From: Cyclospora cayetanensis
Taxonomy: Eukaryota > Apicomplexa > Conoidasida > Eucoccidiorida > Eimeriidae
Assembly (NCBI RefSeq): GCF_002999335.1
Contig: NW_020312358.1
Span: forward strand, 1 to 64,000
Length of the DNA: 64,000 nt
Direction: 5' to 3'
A program made the position numbers and the translations under genes. The notes below the pieces were generated by a model. That model saw nothing but the letters and a program-made list of their open reading frames with translations. It was not told the DNA's origin and did not search any database. Below, in pieces: positions 23,701 through 35,600 of this stretch; the first letter of the stretch is position 1, and each line of letters opens with the position of its first letter.

Positions 23701-25458
23701 TCTTTGCGAGAAATGGGGAGGTGGCACCCGCACGGGGTGTACCACTGATTCCGATACCAGTAGAAATAGGAGAAGCCACTGCATCAGATTCTGATGATCT
23801 GCAGGGTGGCCTGCTTACAACGAGCTCGTACGTTCGTTGCTGTTGATGCTTTTTCTTGCGCTCCCTCCTTTCGCTGCTGCTCAGTTCCTCCCCTACACTG
23901 TCGGTGGAAAGCGTGTCATGCTGCTTGTGGAAGGCAAAACAGTGCGTGTGGTGCGTGCTGCCCCTGCAGGCGGCAGCTGACCAGCCGGGGTAGCGAAGAA
24001 GATCCCGAGGCTTTGGATGCGAAACACTTGAGATTAGGCCTTTCGGATTTTCCTGAATGGCTGATGCAGGTCGATGCAGACGCTGACGAGGAGAGGCGGA
24101 ACCCTTACAAGGCTGTTCGGCTGCGGAAGTAAGTGCCTGCTGCACTGGCTGCTGATCTGTCTCTCTCTCTCTCTCTCGTTTAGTGCTGTCTCCCTGGAAC
24201 TATTGAAGACCTATAGGGGCTACAGATGAGGCCTTTTAGTTTTCCTTGCTGCTCACCAGTGAAAAGGGAATGCGTGGTTTTTGTGCGCATATACATATAT
24301 ATATATGTAGGGTGCGTTCTGCGGGGGAGGCTCTGATGATCTGTCGCCCCTCTAATTGCTTCTGCTTGTGGTGGTGATAATGCTGCTGCTGGGGGTGGGG
24401 GCTTATGCAGGACCGGCTTGCTGCCGTGTAGAGGCGATGCAAAACACGACGAGGCTACAGCCTGTCGGATTAAGGCGCGCATGGAGTGGATGAAGAATTG
24501 TGCAGCCAAGGGTAGGCATCAGGGGCGTCTCTCTAGCGGCGATGCAGACGCGACATCGGGGCCCCAGGAAAGACTTAGCCAGGCAAGCAGCCGCAGCGTC
24601 TCGAGGGCATCTGAGAGTGCGTGGAGGGAGAGACAGCAGCAGCAGCAGCAGCCAAACAAGGGCAGACTTACCTCAGGTCAAGCGGCACATCGCCAGATTG
24701 AGAGCCGCGCCCGTGGTATGAGTGATGCTGTCAAGCAGCAAGCTCAGACGAGCGGCACTGGTAAGACCACGGGAGTAGGGTGTTCTAGTTGAATGTGTGG
24801 GGGGAGGGAGGCAGCAGAATAATGCAGAAGGGGCTGTCTCCTTGCTTCAAGGGCGTCCTGCTGAGTGCTGCGTATGGGATGCATGGCACTGCTGCAGGGG
24901 CAGAACCTTGTGTGGGATCCATCCCAGAGGATGGGGTTAACAAGGTAGCGGCCCTTCGTGCCAAATTCGAGAGAAACAGCTCCACCTGGTTCGAGGGAGA
25001 GGTGAGGAACGCCATTATCAAGCCTCCTTTTTGCGGGGGTTTAGGGTTCACGCCTTTTCCTGAGAGCCCATGGCCACCTTGCTAAATATACTGGCTGCCT
25101 CTATGGGCCGATCCGACGGCACGATGACGCTTCACAGTGCCTGTTCGCTGATGCCTGACTTTGCAATATCTCGACGTGCATGGGTTTGCCACCTGTGCAT
25201 TGAGCCAGGCGTGGGGTATGATGCTGTTGGATCTAGTCGTGCGTTCCCTTTGCTGGCAATCTTTCTAAACAGGCGGTTGGACGCTGACTACGGAGCTGTC
25301 TTTAGAGAGACTTTTAGGGACTGCAATGCATGTATAGCGTAAGGGCTCCACCGCTCCTGTGTGTGGTGTGCCTTCTGTGCCTCTTTTCCTTTCTTATGCA
25401 GCTGCACCGCTTCTCTCGACCCGGCTCATTGCGCGACATTTCCAGCGAAAGCCATTGA
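20736..25458 (+). CDS. 868-residue Ala/Glu/Gln-rich protein, function unknown
   Basis: Eight-exon model, all GT..AG and in phase: 20736-21562, 21934-21944 (11-nt micro-exon), 22175-22292, 22847-23827, 23970-24128, 24411-24760, 24898-25001, 25402-25458. ATG at 20736 is the first Met after an in-frame stop at 20697. The N-terminal third is rich in Gln, Ser and Ala. A short ordered segment follows (YIAPLEEIIRQLSPLIPP). The large fourth exon is acidic and Ala-rich. The C-terminal part looks ordered, including HLRLGLSDFPEWLMQVDADA, then a Lys/Arg/Gln region, then KVAALRAKFERNSSTWFEGE and a last exon ending SLRDISSESH. The last motif looks conserved but I cannot assign a family. The micro-exon is the weakest part; without it the frame cannot join. 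Confidence 0.62.
22393..22768. repeat. TG/TATG microsatellite inside an intron
   Basis: About 375 bases of TGTGTATG-type repeat with scattered variants fill most of the intron 22293-22846. The long Cys/Val/Tyr frames across it are artefacts of the repeat. Confidence 0.95.
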
Positions 25459-26292
25459 GTCTCCGTGTATGTGGCCATGAGTTAGGCCCCCCTGCTCCCT
25501 ATACTGTTGAATCACAGCCCCCCCTTTCCGTGTTGTTTCCAGCACCAGGCGGCTTGTGGTTCGCAGTGACCTTTCATTCTAGCCGAGTCTACGGGGTGTG
25601 CGTGTCGCACGTACCGCAGCTATAAAAGCGTATATCGGCACCGAGTTCTGTAGGGGAGGAGGCAGTCCAATGCGCTGGGGTGAAGCCCTTATCGGTAGTA
25701 GCGAGAATTATCCCTTCTCCCCCCACCAGCCGGTCTACGCGCTCGAAGAGTCTTCACACGCATTTTAGTAGCGGGAAACCGTATAGCCGAGCAGACAAAT
25801 GAATAGGCGCAGCTACACTTATCAGAGAAAGAGACAGACAGAGACGAACAGAAAAGAACAAAACGCCGCCGCTCATTTCACGCTGCCTGCAAACTAGAAG
25901 GGCATTTCTCTGTGTGCACTTCGGAGCCGCCCGCACGAGACAGCACTCTTACACAAGGCCCCTCCCGTCAAAAGTGTCCTTCCCCAAACTGCCCCCCATC
26001 TGCCCCTCTGAGAAGTGCTGAAGAGTGAATTTCTAGGACGGAGACCGTTTAGCTACATGGCCGGTTTCGGCTCACTTTAAGGCAGCTAGCTGGCCGCGTC
26101 GACAGCTAGGCAGTTGCGTTTTTGTGTGCTACAAGTCAAAAAGTGATTCTACCTCGGCGCCATCAGAGACGCCGAAAGACTGGAGCCGACAGCCCCCGGA
26201 GGACGGAGAAACTGCTTCCTCCCGAAATTCCCACGAGTGCTGTGGCCAGAGCGACTCGCGCTAAAATATGCATCGCATACACACACACGCAG
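25459..26292. other. Convergent spacer
   Basis: About 830 bases between the ends of a plus-strand and a minus-strand gene. No coding frame or structured element was recognised. Confidence 0.55.
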
Positions 26293-27440
26293 CTAGAAGC
26301 CGCCGCCTAGCAGAGCCATAAGCGAAGTATCTAAAGTCTGCGCGGATGGCTCCATCGCTGCCTCGGTGTCTCGGGATTCCAAAGTCGAAGGCGGGGGGCT
26401 GGCGACAGCCTCAGCAGCTGCGTCGCCTCCGAGCAGAGCGAGCAGCGTGCCGCAGTTAGAGGTCCCCGAGCTGATGCCTGCTGCAAGCAAACGCATCAGC
26501 AGGTGCACAGGCAAAAAAGTGCTTTAGAGGCACAACCGACCGACCCCTGGATGCGTGTGCATCTCCGCAGCGGTGAAAGTCGCACGCCTTCAAAGAGCCA
26601 GTTCTCCACGGGCAGGCAGGCGACAGCAACCTTTCATGCGCGGGGGGGGGCACACAAACAGAAACAGAGACACGGAAGCGCATTGAGAAGGAAGCAGCCG
26701 GCCAGGTGCAAAAAGCGGGTGGCTGCTGGAGACGACTCAGAGGCGGTAAAAAGTCACAGGAGCCGGAAAGACTTTCAGGGATCTCAAAGCGCTGCCCCTT
26801 GTAGCGGGGAAGACGCAAGCACTTACGCCGCCGTGCAGGCAGGCGTCTACATTTTTAAAACAGCAGAGAAACGCAAACAAACAGTCTATGCCCCAAGCGC
26901 ATGTTGCTGTATTTTAACAAGTCCTTAGACACCAGCACACCAGGCGATGGGAGAGCCAGAGGCATTTGCGGCTTTGGTGGGGGTTCCTCATCAGAATCGT
27001 TGAAGGGTTGACAGTGCAGCTCCCGCCGAATGGTGCCGTGCAGCTGCAGAGCCACATCGTAAAGCAAGCACGCGAGATCAGACGCTTTGAAGCTCCTTGT
27101 CTCGCCAGGTGTATGTACATGCAGGGGCGCTCAGTCTGCATGATTTCTTCTGGGTTCTGCTAGGCCGTCTGCGGGAAGCGTTTTCCTTTTTTTGACTGAA
27201 AATTTGTTCCCGCGTCGAACGCCGTGCAGCCCGTAAGACAGGGCAGCAAGGCTCTTGCAGCAGCAGCAAAAATCACCTCCCGAAGGTGGGAGGCATGCGT
27301 AGCTAGCTAGGTACCTGTTCGTAGGTCTGTAGAGACAGCGCACGTTTCTTTGCAAGTGCTGCTTCTACGAGAGCCGCATTCCTCTTTTCCTCCGTTTTGA
27401 GTTTGCGCTTCAACTGCCCGTCTGTAACTCCTGGCATCAT
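26293..27440 (-). CDS. Small protein with paired LLALLGG-type motifs, function unknown
   Basis: Three minus-strand exons, 27440-27315, 27043-26941 and 26480-26293, give 138 residues from an ATG-ATG pair at 27440. The protein starts with a strongly charged helix (around DGQLKRKLKTEEKRNAALVE), continues with an acidic, Pro-rich middle, and ends with two similar hydrophobic motifs, TLLALLGGD and SLMALLGGGF, the second at the C-terminus. A good acceptor (CTCATTAG) lies four bases before the first ATG. The segment could therefore instead be the 3' end of a longer transcript, possibly of the neighbouring HMG-box gene. Family not recognised. Confidence 0.5.
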
Positions 27441-28413
27441 AGTGCTAATGAGCAGCAAGTCCGTCCCGCAACAAGACAGACACTCATAGAATCTGCACGG
27501 GCAGACACACCCACACACCTTGAAACAGGCTTCGCTGCCTCACGAACACGACTGCTGCTGTCAAACTGTGCGCTGGTCTGCCGTTGCAAACTCCGCTACA
27601 TTCAGCAAAGCAGTTTGACCCTGCACACCCCCTTCCTTCCCTCTCCTTGCTTCCAGCTTTCAATCCCTTCCTTCCCTATCCTTTCTCCCAGCTTTCAACT
27701 CCTTTCCCTCTCCTTTCTTCCAGCCTTCAACCTCTTCCCCCCTCCTCCCCTAGACCCCACCCACTTGCGCGTTTCCTCTTCAGTCCACCGCTTTCCCTTG
27801 GTCTTCTTGTACGCCCCCTCGTAAGGCTGCAGTGGCATCAATACAGCAGCAAAGCCAACACAAAGGCTGCCCTCTCCACCTAGAGATGCGAGAGCAGTCC
27901 GCTCAAAGGTGTACAGTAGTCGAGACAAGGGCAGTACAAAGAGGAAGATAAAAAGGCGGCAAAAGCAGAGCCGGATGGCTCTTCCGCAAGGCACAGGCCA
28001 CAGCACAGACGCATGTGGGGAAGCCGCACAAACAAAACGAGGCTGCGAGATACGACCTTCGTAGACAACAGCAGCCGCAGCAGCCACTGACTGCAACAAG
28101 CTGGCAGCGACAACACCAAAGACGCACGACTGACGGCAGGCGAACGAAAACCCCAAAAAAACCGGCAGCCGCACAACAAGCAAAACGCATGCCGTGGAAA
28201 CGGAAAAAGAAGAAGCAACAGCAGCTACACCTGCAGCGCAAAAGTGCCTCTGGAGTTGAGATCCTCTTCAAGAACGCGCCGCTGGCGGCCGCTTGTACAT
28301 ACGCAGCTCCCACCCAGGAGTCCAGACATCCCGAGACACCTGCAACACAGCTAAGAGAGCACACTGACACCGACTGACGGCAGCCTTTGCTCGTTCCCCA
28401 CCCCCCCCTTCCG

Positions 28414-31400
28414 CTATGTTGGCTTGTGCTGCTCCCTCTGCGCTTCTTGGAGACGCTTATCAAACCGCCTGCCCGTCCAACTATAGTTGCACCTGCAGCA
28501 GAAGGCCTCTTTGGGTACGTCTGCAACTACGAGGTTGCCGGATGAATCGAGGCGTAAGGAATCTACGCCTCCTGAAGCGAATACACACACGCACGGAGAG
28601 CAGCAGCCGCATCTCGGCTAAGGATGTCTTCCTTCACCGCACGAAAGAAGGCAAGATGAGACGCAAGGAACACCGCAGCAGCAGTAACTGCCACTCTGCA
28701 TAGTTGCCACGCACTGCTTTCGCCCGCTGGAGTCTCGAAAAGCCCCTGCAGATCCGCTGCGGCGCTATTATCTGCACCTTCGGCCGCATGCGTCGAGGCT
28801 GCCAGCTGCTGCTGCTGTTCCTGCTGCGGCTGCCGGAGACTCGGTGAAAGCAGCAAGGCAAAGGGGTCGTCGGTGACATCGAGGACGGCTTGCAGCGTCT
28901 GCATTAAGCAACCCCCCTCCCCCCCCCAAAAAAGAGCAGAAAAGAGGCAATGAAAGAGACGTTTGCCCACAGAATTGTCGACCACGACATCTCCAGCTAA
29001 AATTGCACTGAACGCTAGGCCTAAAACATACGCAGCAGGTACCCCTCCTACTGCTCCTTCTGCTACTCCTGCTACTGCTACTCCTGCTACTATTACTCAC
29101 GCGCGTTGACTCGGAAGCAGAGGCAGCAGCAGAAGCAGCACTCCGCCGCGCTGCTGCTGCTGCATCTGCTGCCGTTTTGCGTCGGCGGTTTCGCTGCACC
29201 AAGTCCCACAGTGTTATGGATTCTGCAGCAGCACAGCACACGTGCATGCGCAGCCTAAGTGATGAATGCTTCGCCTGTTGAAAGCCAGCAACTGCGCTCT
29301 CCAGTTGCAGCAGCAGAGGCAGGCAGCTTCCGACATACTGTTAACAGCCGCAGCATCCTGCCCAGCAGAGGCCGCCTGTGCTGCATCTCCAGTCGCTCTT
29401 CCACCGCCTTCTGGAGTTTCGCTGTGAACAGAGTTGTTTCTGCGCAACTCCCGCTGCGCTGCACTGTTGCCGCGTGCCTGTGCAGGAGTGAGCTGCCGGC
29501 ACTTCCCACGCATTTCATTCGACGAAAGTGGTCGGGCAGCAGGTGCTCGTTTCGCTTTACGAAGGAGGCGCTGAGAGGGGCGAGTGGTGAAGATTTGCGT
29601 GGAGGGAGAGAAATCCTCGTCACTCGTCCCTGCAGAGGCAGCAGCGTCATCCGAAGAGGATGATACTGCAAGCACCACGCATGCATCGCAGGGTAGAGGG
29701 TATTATGGGGTATTATGCCAAGGCACACACTGTCGCAATGCCTCCGAAAAGAGAGAGAGAGAGAAGGCGGCCAAAACATTCAATTTCTCGCAGCTTAAAA
29801 GACACACCTGAAGATTTCTCCAACTCATCGCTGGTGCTGCTGCTGTTCTCCGTTCCACTGCTGCCACTCTTGCTCCTCCTCTCGGTGCTGCTGCTGCTGC
29901 TATCGCAGCTGCTGCTGGCTACTGAAAATTTGCGTCTTGTTGGAGGCTTGCGGCACTGGGGAGTCGTGCGGCGACATCGGGGGAGTTTGCTGCCGCGGCT
30001 GCTGTTTGATCCTTGCTCAGTTACCAGCTGCAGTCGTGCCTTCTGCTGCCGTAGCTGCGCAATAGCTTCCTGCTGCCGCCGTAGCGTTTCCTCGTGCTGC
30101 TGCTGCTGCAGCTCCCACGCGTCTTCTTCCTCTTGCGGAGCCACCCTCAGCAGTTCCTTGGCAGCTGCTGCAGCAGCTGCGGCAGCTTCGCTCGCTGCGG
30201 AGACTGCCGCAGCAGCAATCTCTGTCAGCGATTCTTCCCCTCGCTCAGCGTCTCTGTTGCCGTCACCCTGTGCCTTGCAACACCCCACACCAAACCCCCT
30301 GCCAGATTCGAAGTTCAGCGGTTGTTCAGGTACAGTCTCCGCTGCATGCGCCGCTGAGAGAGGATTGGCTGTCGCGCTTTCCCCGCCTGCACCGTCAGCC
30401 TCAACGGAAGCAGCAGCTCTAGCCTCAGCCTTCCGCAAGTTCTTTCTGCAAGAAGAAGGAGGCATAGATCCATGCTGCTGCAGCGTCAAGAACGACGGTG
30501 CTGAAGGGACAGGTGTTGCTACATCGACTGCCGCACTTGACCACCCCGCGGAGCCCCCTGCCTGCGGCTGCTTGTGCTGTCGCTGGCGCGCAGAAATGTG
30601 CTGCTGCAGCAGCAGCAGCTGCTGCTGCTGCTGCTGCTGGGTGGCGGCAGCTGGTACGGTTGCCGCTGCTTCTGCTTCCCTGCCCAGCTGTCTTGCCGCT
30701 GCAGCGAAGGCTGCGGCAGAGGGAGAATGGGAAGAGCTTAGGGGATGGACCAAAGAATTCTGCTGCTGCTGCTGCTGCTGCTGCCGCTGCAGATGCTGGA
30801 GCTGAGGATCTGGATGCTGCCGATACGGCTGCTGGTGCTGCTGCGGCAGGTGGTGCACGGCGAACTGCTGCTGCTGCTGCTGCTGCTGCTGCCAACCCAC
30901 ATCCGGACTATTCAGCAGGTTGCGCTGTTGCACTGGATGCTGAAGCAGCAGGGGTTGCGGCAAGTGCTGCTGCTGTCGCGAGACCTCTTGTGGTATCATC
31001 GAAGACACGGCAGTCGCAGTGCTGCCTACAGGCTGACTCTCAACTGGAAGTGAACCTCGCAGCATTCCAGGAGACAGCTGCCACGGTTGCTGCTGTGGCT
31101 CATGCTGCTGCTGCAGAGGATCTGGAAAACGGAAGGTATGCTGCACAGAAGGAGGCGTCTGGAGGTGTGGCATGTGCAGCTGCTGCGGCATGCGCTTCGG
31201 CTGGTGGTGCTGCTGCTGCACGAGCAGCAACTGCTGCTGCTGCGGTTGACTCAGAGTTGGCATTCGCGCCGAAGGGGGCTGCTGCGAAGCCACAACAGAC
31301 TGTTGCTGCTGTTGTTGCTGCTGCTGCTGCATCTGCTGCTGCTGCGTCTGTTGCTGCTGCTGCTGCTCTACACAGCCAGGTGTCCGCTTAGGCGGCTCCG

Positions 31401-31582
31401 TCGTCGCATACAGCTGCTGTTGGCACTGCGGCTGTTGTTGTTGCTGCTGCTGTTGCTGCTTTTGTGGTGGAGGCGGCTGTAACTTGTGCTGCTGCTGGGT
31501 ATAGCGGGGTGAACTAGGGGGTGGTGGAATTTGCTTGGCATTGATTTGATGCGGATGCGCTTGTTGCTGCTGTTGCTGCTGC

Positions 31583-31620
<38 letters not shown>

Positions 31621-31974
31621 GTGTTGCTGGTGTTGCTGGTGTTGCTGTTGTTGCTGGTGTTGCTGGTGTTGCTGTTGCTGCTGCTGCTGTTGCTGTTGCT
31701 GTTGCTCTTCTTCTTTACCCTGCTGCTCCAGCTCGAATTTCTTCCATGCCTCATTTGCTTCACGAGCGCGCGACTGGAAGGCCCTCTTCTCCTCGGACGA
31801 GAGCTGCCGCCACCTGTGTAAAAACAAATACTCCCCAGCACTAGCAAGTCTCAGCAGATCCCCCTCGACAGTTTGCGACAGCTGGTGTTGAGTGTTTTTG
31901 TGGTGTTTCTGTGTTGCCTGCCTGCCTGCCTGCCTCTTCTGGAGGCGTTCGCGAACTAAGTATCTATGTCATGC

Positions 31975-32035
<61 letters not shown>

Positions 32036-32497
32036 CCGCTCGCTCTACTAGCCACGCCAGCCCTTTCGTGGGTGGCGATGCAGGTGTCTTAGCCAGATAT
32101 GTCTTGCATATCCCCTGCCACAACTCGTGCTGCTGCCTATGACTGCTCCCGCGAGCTAGCGAAGGCCCTCTTTCTCGCTGTATAAGCCTCTCCCCCATGA
32201 CTTCAGAGACTAGTGCAGCGCGTCTTCTGTTCGCTAGCGACCGGAGAGTGCCTTAGAAACACTGAGGGGAAGCGATACCGATCTCCGATGAATGTGTTCT
32301 GCTCGCTCAGAGAGGCACCGCAGTCGATGCCCAACTCTCGACAGTTGATGCGAGTCTCTCGCGCGAATAGCGTGAAGGCTGTGTAGCCTCGACTTCCCCC
32401 AGGCTTGTCCGTTAGACCGCCTCTTTTCCGCTTTCTTGGAGGAGGCAATGGAGGAGGCGTCATCTTCGCCAACGCTTGCAGCTGCTGCTGACGGTGC

Positions 32498-32534
<37 letters not shown>

Positions 32535-32574
32535 CTGCTGCTGGGGTTACGGGACTTGCTGCAGGAGTAGCCGA

Positions 32575-32605
<31 letters not shown>

Positions 32606-32633
32606 TGCTGGTGCTTCGTTGGCAACGGCAACG

Positions 32634-32664
<31 letters not shown>

Positions 32665-35600
32665 TTGCTGCTGTTGCTGCTTTTGCAGAGGCGACTGATG
32701 CTGCTGCTGCTGCGCAACTCCTTGCGATGAGGCCATACTGTTGCCGCCACTTGATGCCGTAGCAGGCTGCTGCTGCTGCTGCTGCTGTTCCTTGCGTTCG
32801 TCCTCCTTCTCCCTCTCTCCCGCTGCACGGGCGAAGCAAGGCACGTGCATACATACATACTCGAGAGAGAGAGAGACTCAGAAAACACACGCTGGTTAGC
32901 CGAAGGCAGCAATTAGGGGCTGCTGCTGCAGCGGCAGCACGAAGAACGAGGATAGAAAGGCCTCGCGCAGCCCACCTGCAAGGCGGTTAAGCTGCTCTGC
33001 ACGACGTCCCCATGCCTCCTTGTTATCCTTTGAGAGGGCATGCCAAAACTTCGCCACGCAGCTCGTCTTGAGACACAGCAGCCCCACACGCATGCGCGCT
33101 AAAGGAGTCTCGAAAGCAGCAAGAACGCAGCCGTAGCCGCAGGTTGCGCCCGTCAGCAGCGTGCACACAGAAGCCGCAAGGGCAGGCGCTGGGAGAAGCA
33201 GCAACGGGATGTTTGAAGAGGATAAAGGGAGAGACGCGCCGTTTCCACACAACGTACTTGCTCGGGAAGTGTCTCTCCCGTGAGCTGTCCGCTCTGCAAC
33301 AATTCCAGCCTCTTCTCTTTGGCGAACAAGGCCCATCCAGACATGCCCATTCCTGCAGCCACATCAGGCGCTACAACCGCACATGTAGAGTAGTCTGAGC
33401 CTAGTTCGCGCAGAACGAAGCATGCGACAGATCTGTCGATAAGGCTGCTTGCAATCAAGCAGAATAGAAGCAGTGCAGCCGCCCCCCCGCCCCGTCACCC
33501 TCCCCCCCAAAGCGGCAGCAGCGCATAGAGTTCTGACTTCATCAAGGAAGGAGCACAGCAGACAACAACTAGGCTCCTTCCCATGGTCAACAACAGCTGC
33601 GGGGGCAAACGAGAGAGAGAGAGAAAACACGTTCTGCCCCCCTCTTTCCCCCCCCCCAAAAGTCTCTTTTCTCTCCCTTTCAAGATCCTCCCCTTGAGGC
33701 AGCAGAGAGAGTGAGGCAGCAGCAGCAGCAGCCTGCCTGCCTGCTACTGACCTTTGCGAGAGGTCTTCTTCTGTTGCGTTCCCACGGCAGAACTGTTGGT
33801 GTTGGCGGCACTGCTTTGGTGCTGCTCGTTGCTCTTCGCATTCGCATCTAGCATCCTAAGACCCGAGGCAGCAGAGCGATCTCCCTGCTGCTGCGGCTGT
33901 TGCGCTGCTGACGTGGCGCTCTTTGCTGCAGCAGCAGCGGCAGCAGCAGCTGCAGCAGCGGGAAGGGGTGCAGCAGAGACAGCCGCGGAGCTTGCAGGCC
34001 CCCCTCCCGCGGCAGGAGCGCTGCCTTCCGTTGTCTTCTGCCGTTCAACGAGCAACATTTGAATCCCCAAGTGCTGCAGCATGTGCGGCTGTCCCCCCAG
34101 CTGCAAAGACACACAGCCACGAAAAAAGGCACTGAAGCGAGGCTTGCTGCCGGCTGTGCTGCTGCTACTGCTGCATGAGCCGAGACAGTGCATGCCGAAA
34201 ACAAGCGGCAGACAGACTGCGCCAGAGCAAGGGCCAGGAGCAAGGGTGCAAGAGACGAGACAAGGAAGGCGGGAGGAAGGGAGGAAGGAAGAAAAGGAAG
34301 GAGGAAGGGGGGAAGGAAGAAAAGGAAGGAGGAAAAGGGGGAAGGAAGAAAAGGAAGGAGGAAGGGAGGAAGGAAGAAAAGGAAGGAGGAAGGGGGAAGG
34401 AAGAAAAGGCAGGAGGAAGGGAGGAAGGAAGAAAAGGAAGGATAGAGGCACGAGCGAGGAACATACAGCGGCAAGCTGTTTTGGCAGCTGCATCACGAGA
34501 TGCGAAGGCAGACTATCCACGCGTGGCACAACTTGCAGGAGGGTTCGCGCGGCTAGATGGTGATGCTGCGGCTGATTCGGCTGCTGCTGTTTCCACAGAG
34601 CAGCCACCGCATGCAAGAGGGCTTGGCGCGCAGCAGCAACGTCCGCATGCACAACAGCCCCATTAGTGCCGCGCGATCCGAGTCGCTGCAGCAGCTGGAG
34701 AAGCCGAATGCCCATTTTTGTGCCCTCTGCGGCAGCTGCTGCGACTGCCTTGCTGCCCGCTTCCTTGGCTGCCTCTGCCGTCTGAAAGCACTGCTGCTGA
34801 AGCTGCTCGCCAGTCAGCAGCAGCACCTCGACCAACAGGAGAGACAGAGTCCGTTCTTTATTCTGCACGGGTATCTGCGGGTCGAGCAGCGGCGCAATGA
34901 GCTCGGACCGCACATGCGTGAGGTGCAGCAAGAGCAACAACAAAAGCTGCCGCTTCTGTTGCGGCAGCAAAGGTTCCCTGTGCCGCTGCAGCTGCACCGT
35001 GTGGCGATGCAGCAAACTCTCCAGCGCTCGCAGCAAGGGCAGCGCCTCTACGAGCGCCTGTATCTCCTCAGCCTCCGCAGCAGCAGCTGCTGCTGCTGCG
35101 CAGGTTACGGGAGCATCCTCTTCAGGAGCCGCCGGAGTCACTGTGTCGAACACAACAACCCCCCCCCCCTCCGCGTTCCCACCCCCCTGTGGGGCTCCAC
35201 TGCGTCCAGCCGTAGCAGTCGCTCTGTCACCGCCTTCCTCTGCGCGGCTGCAGCTGGAGCTGCTGGTCGCAGTGCTCCTCTTGCTTGCTGCTGCAACGAC
35301 AGTCTGCGGGGAGGGACCTTGAAATAACTCCGTTGGAGCTGCCGCAGCAGCCGCAGCTGGAGGAGCTCCTGGAGGCTTCGCTTCGACTGCCGTCGCTTTC
35401 GCAGCACGCGATTCAACCGTCTTGCTGCTGCGCAGCTGCAATTTCCCCGGTCCGTACACCCTCGAAAACCATGAAAGAATCTCGCGATGTGCAACGGTGG
35501 CGCCTGCGAGAACGGCAGCCACAAGCGACACGAGCTATTAGGAAGCGTGCTGGGCGATCTTTTCTGCATGTCTCGCAAGCTTCCGCACAGCAATATGAGC

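Noticed and set aside
23018..24145. 375-codon minus-strand Ser/Ala-rich frame
   Set aside because: It is antisense to the acidic Ala-rich exon 22847-23827 of the plus-strand gene, whose splice phases are consistent.
25035..25052. GGGTTTAGGGTT, telomere-like
   Set aside because: Only about two units occur, inside an intron. It is not an array.
30498..31391. Long plus-strand Ala/Leu open frame over the polyQ exon
   Set aside because: It is the complement of the CAG tract, has no splice or start context and no ordered segment. The minus-strand frame carries the HMG box and polyQ protein.
33744..35531. Continuous 595-codon minus-strand frame including a Phe/Pro/Leu/Ser stretch
   Set aside because: The stretch at 34101-34466 is a pyrimidine minisatellite bounded by good GT and AG sites in phase. 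It is treated as an intron, not as coding.
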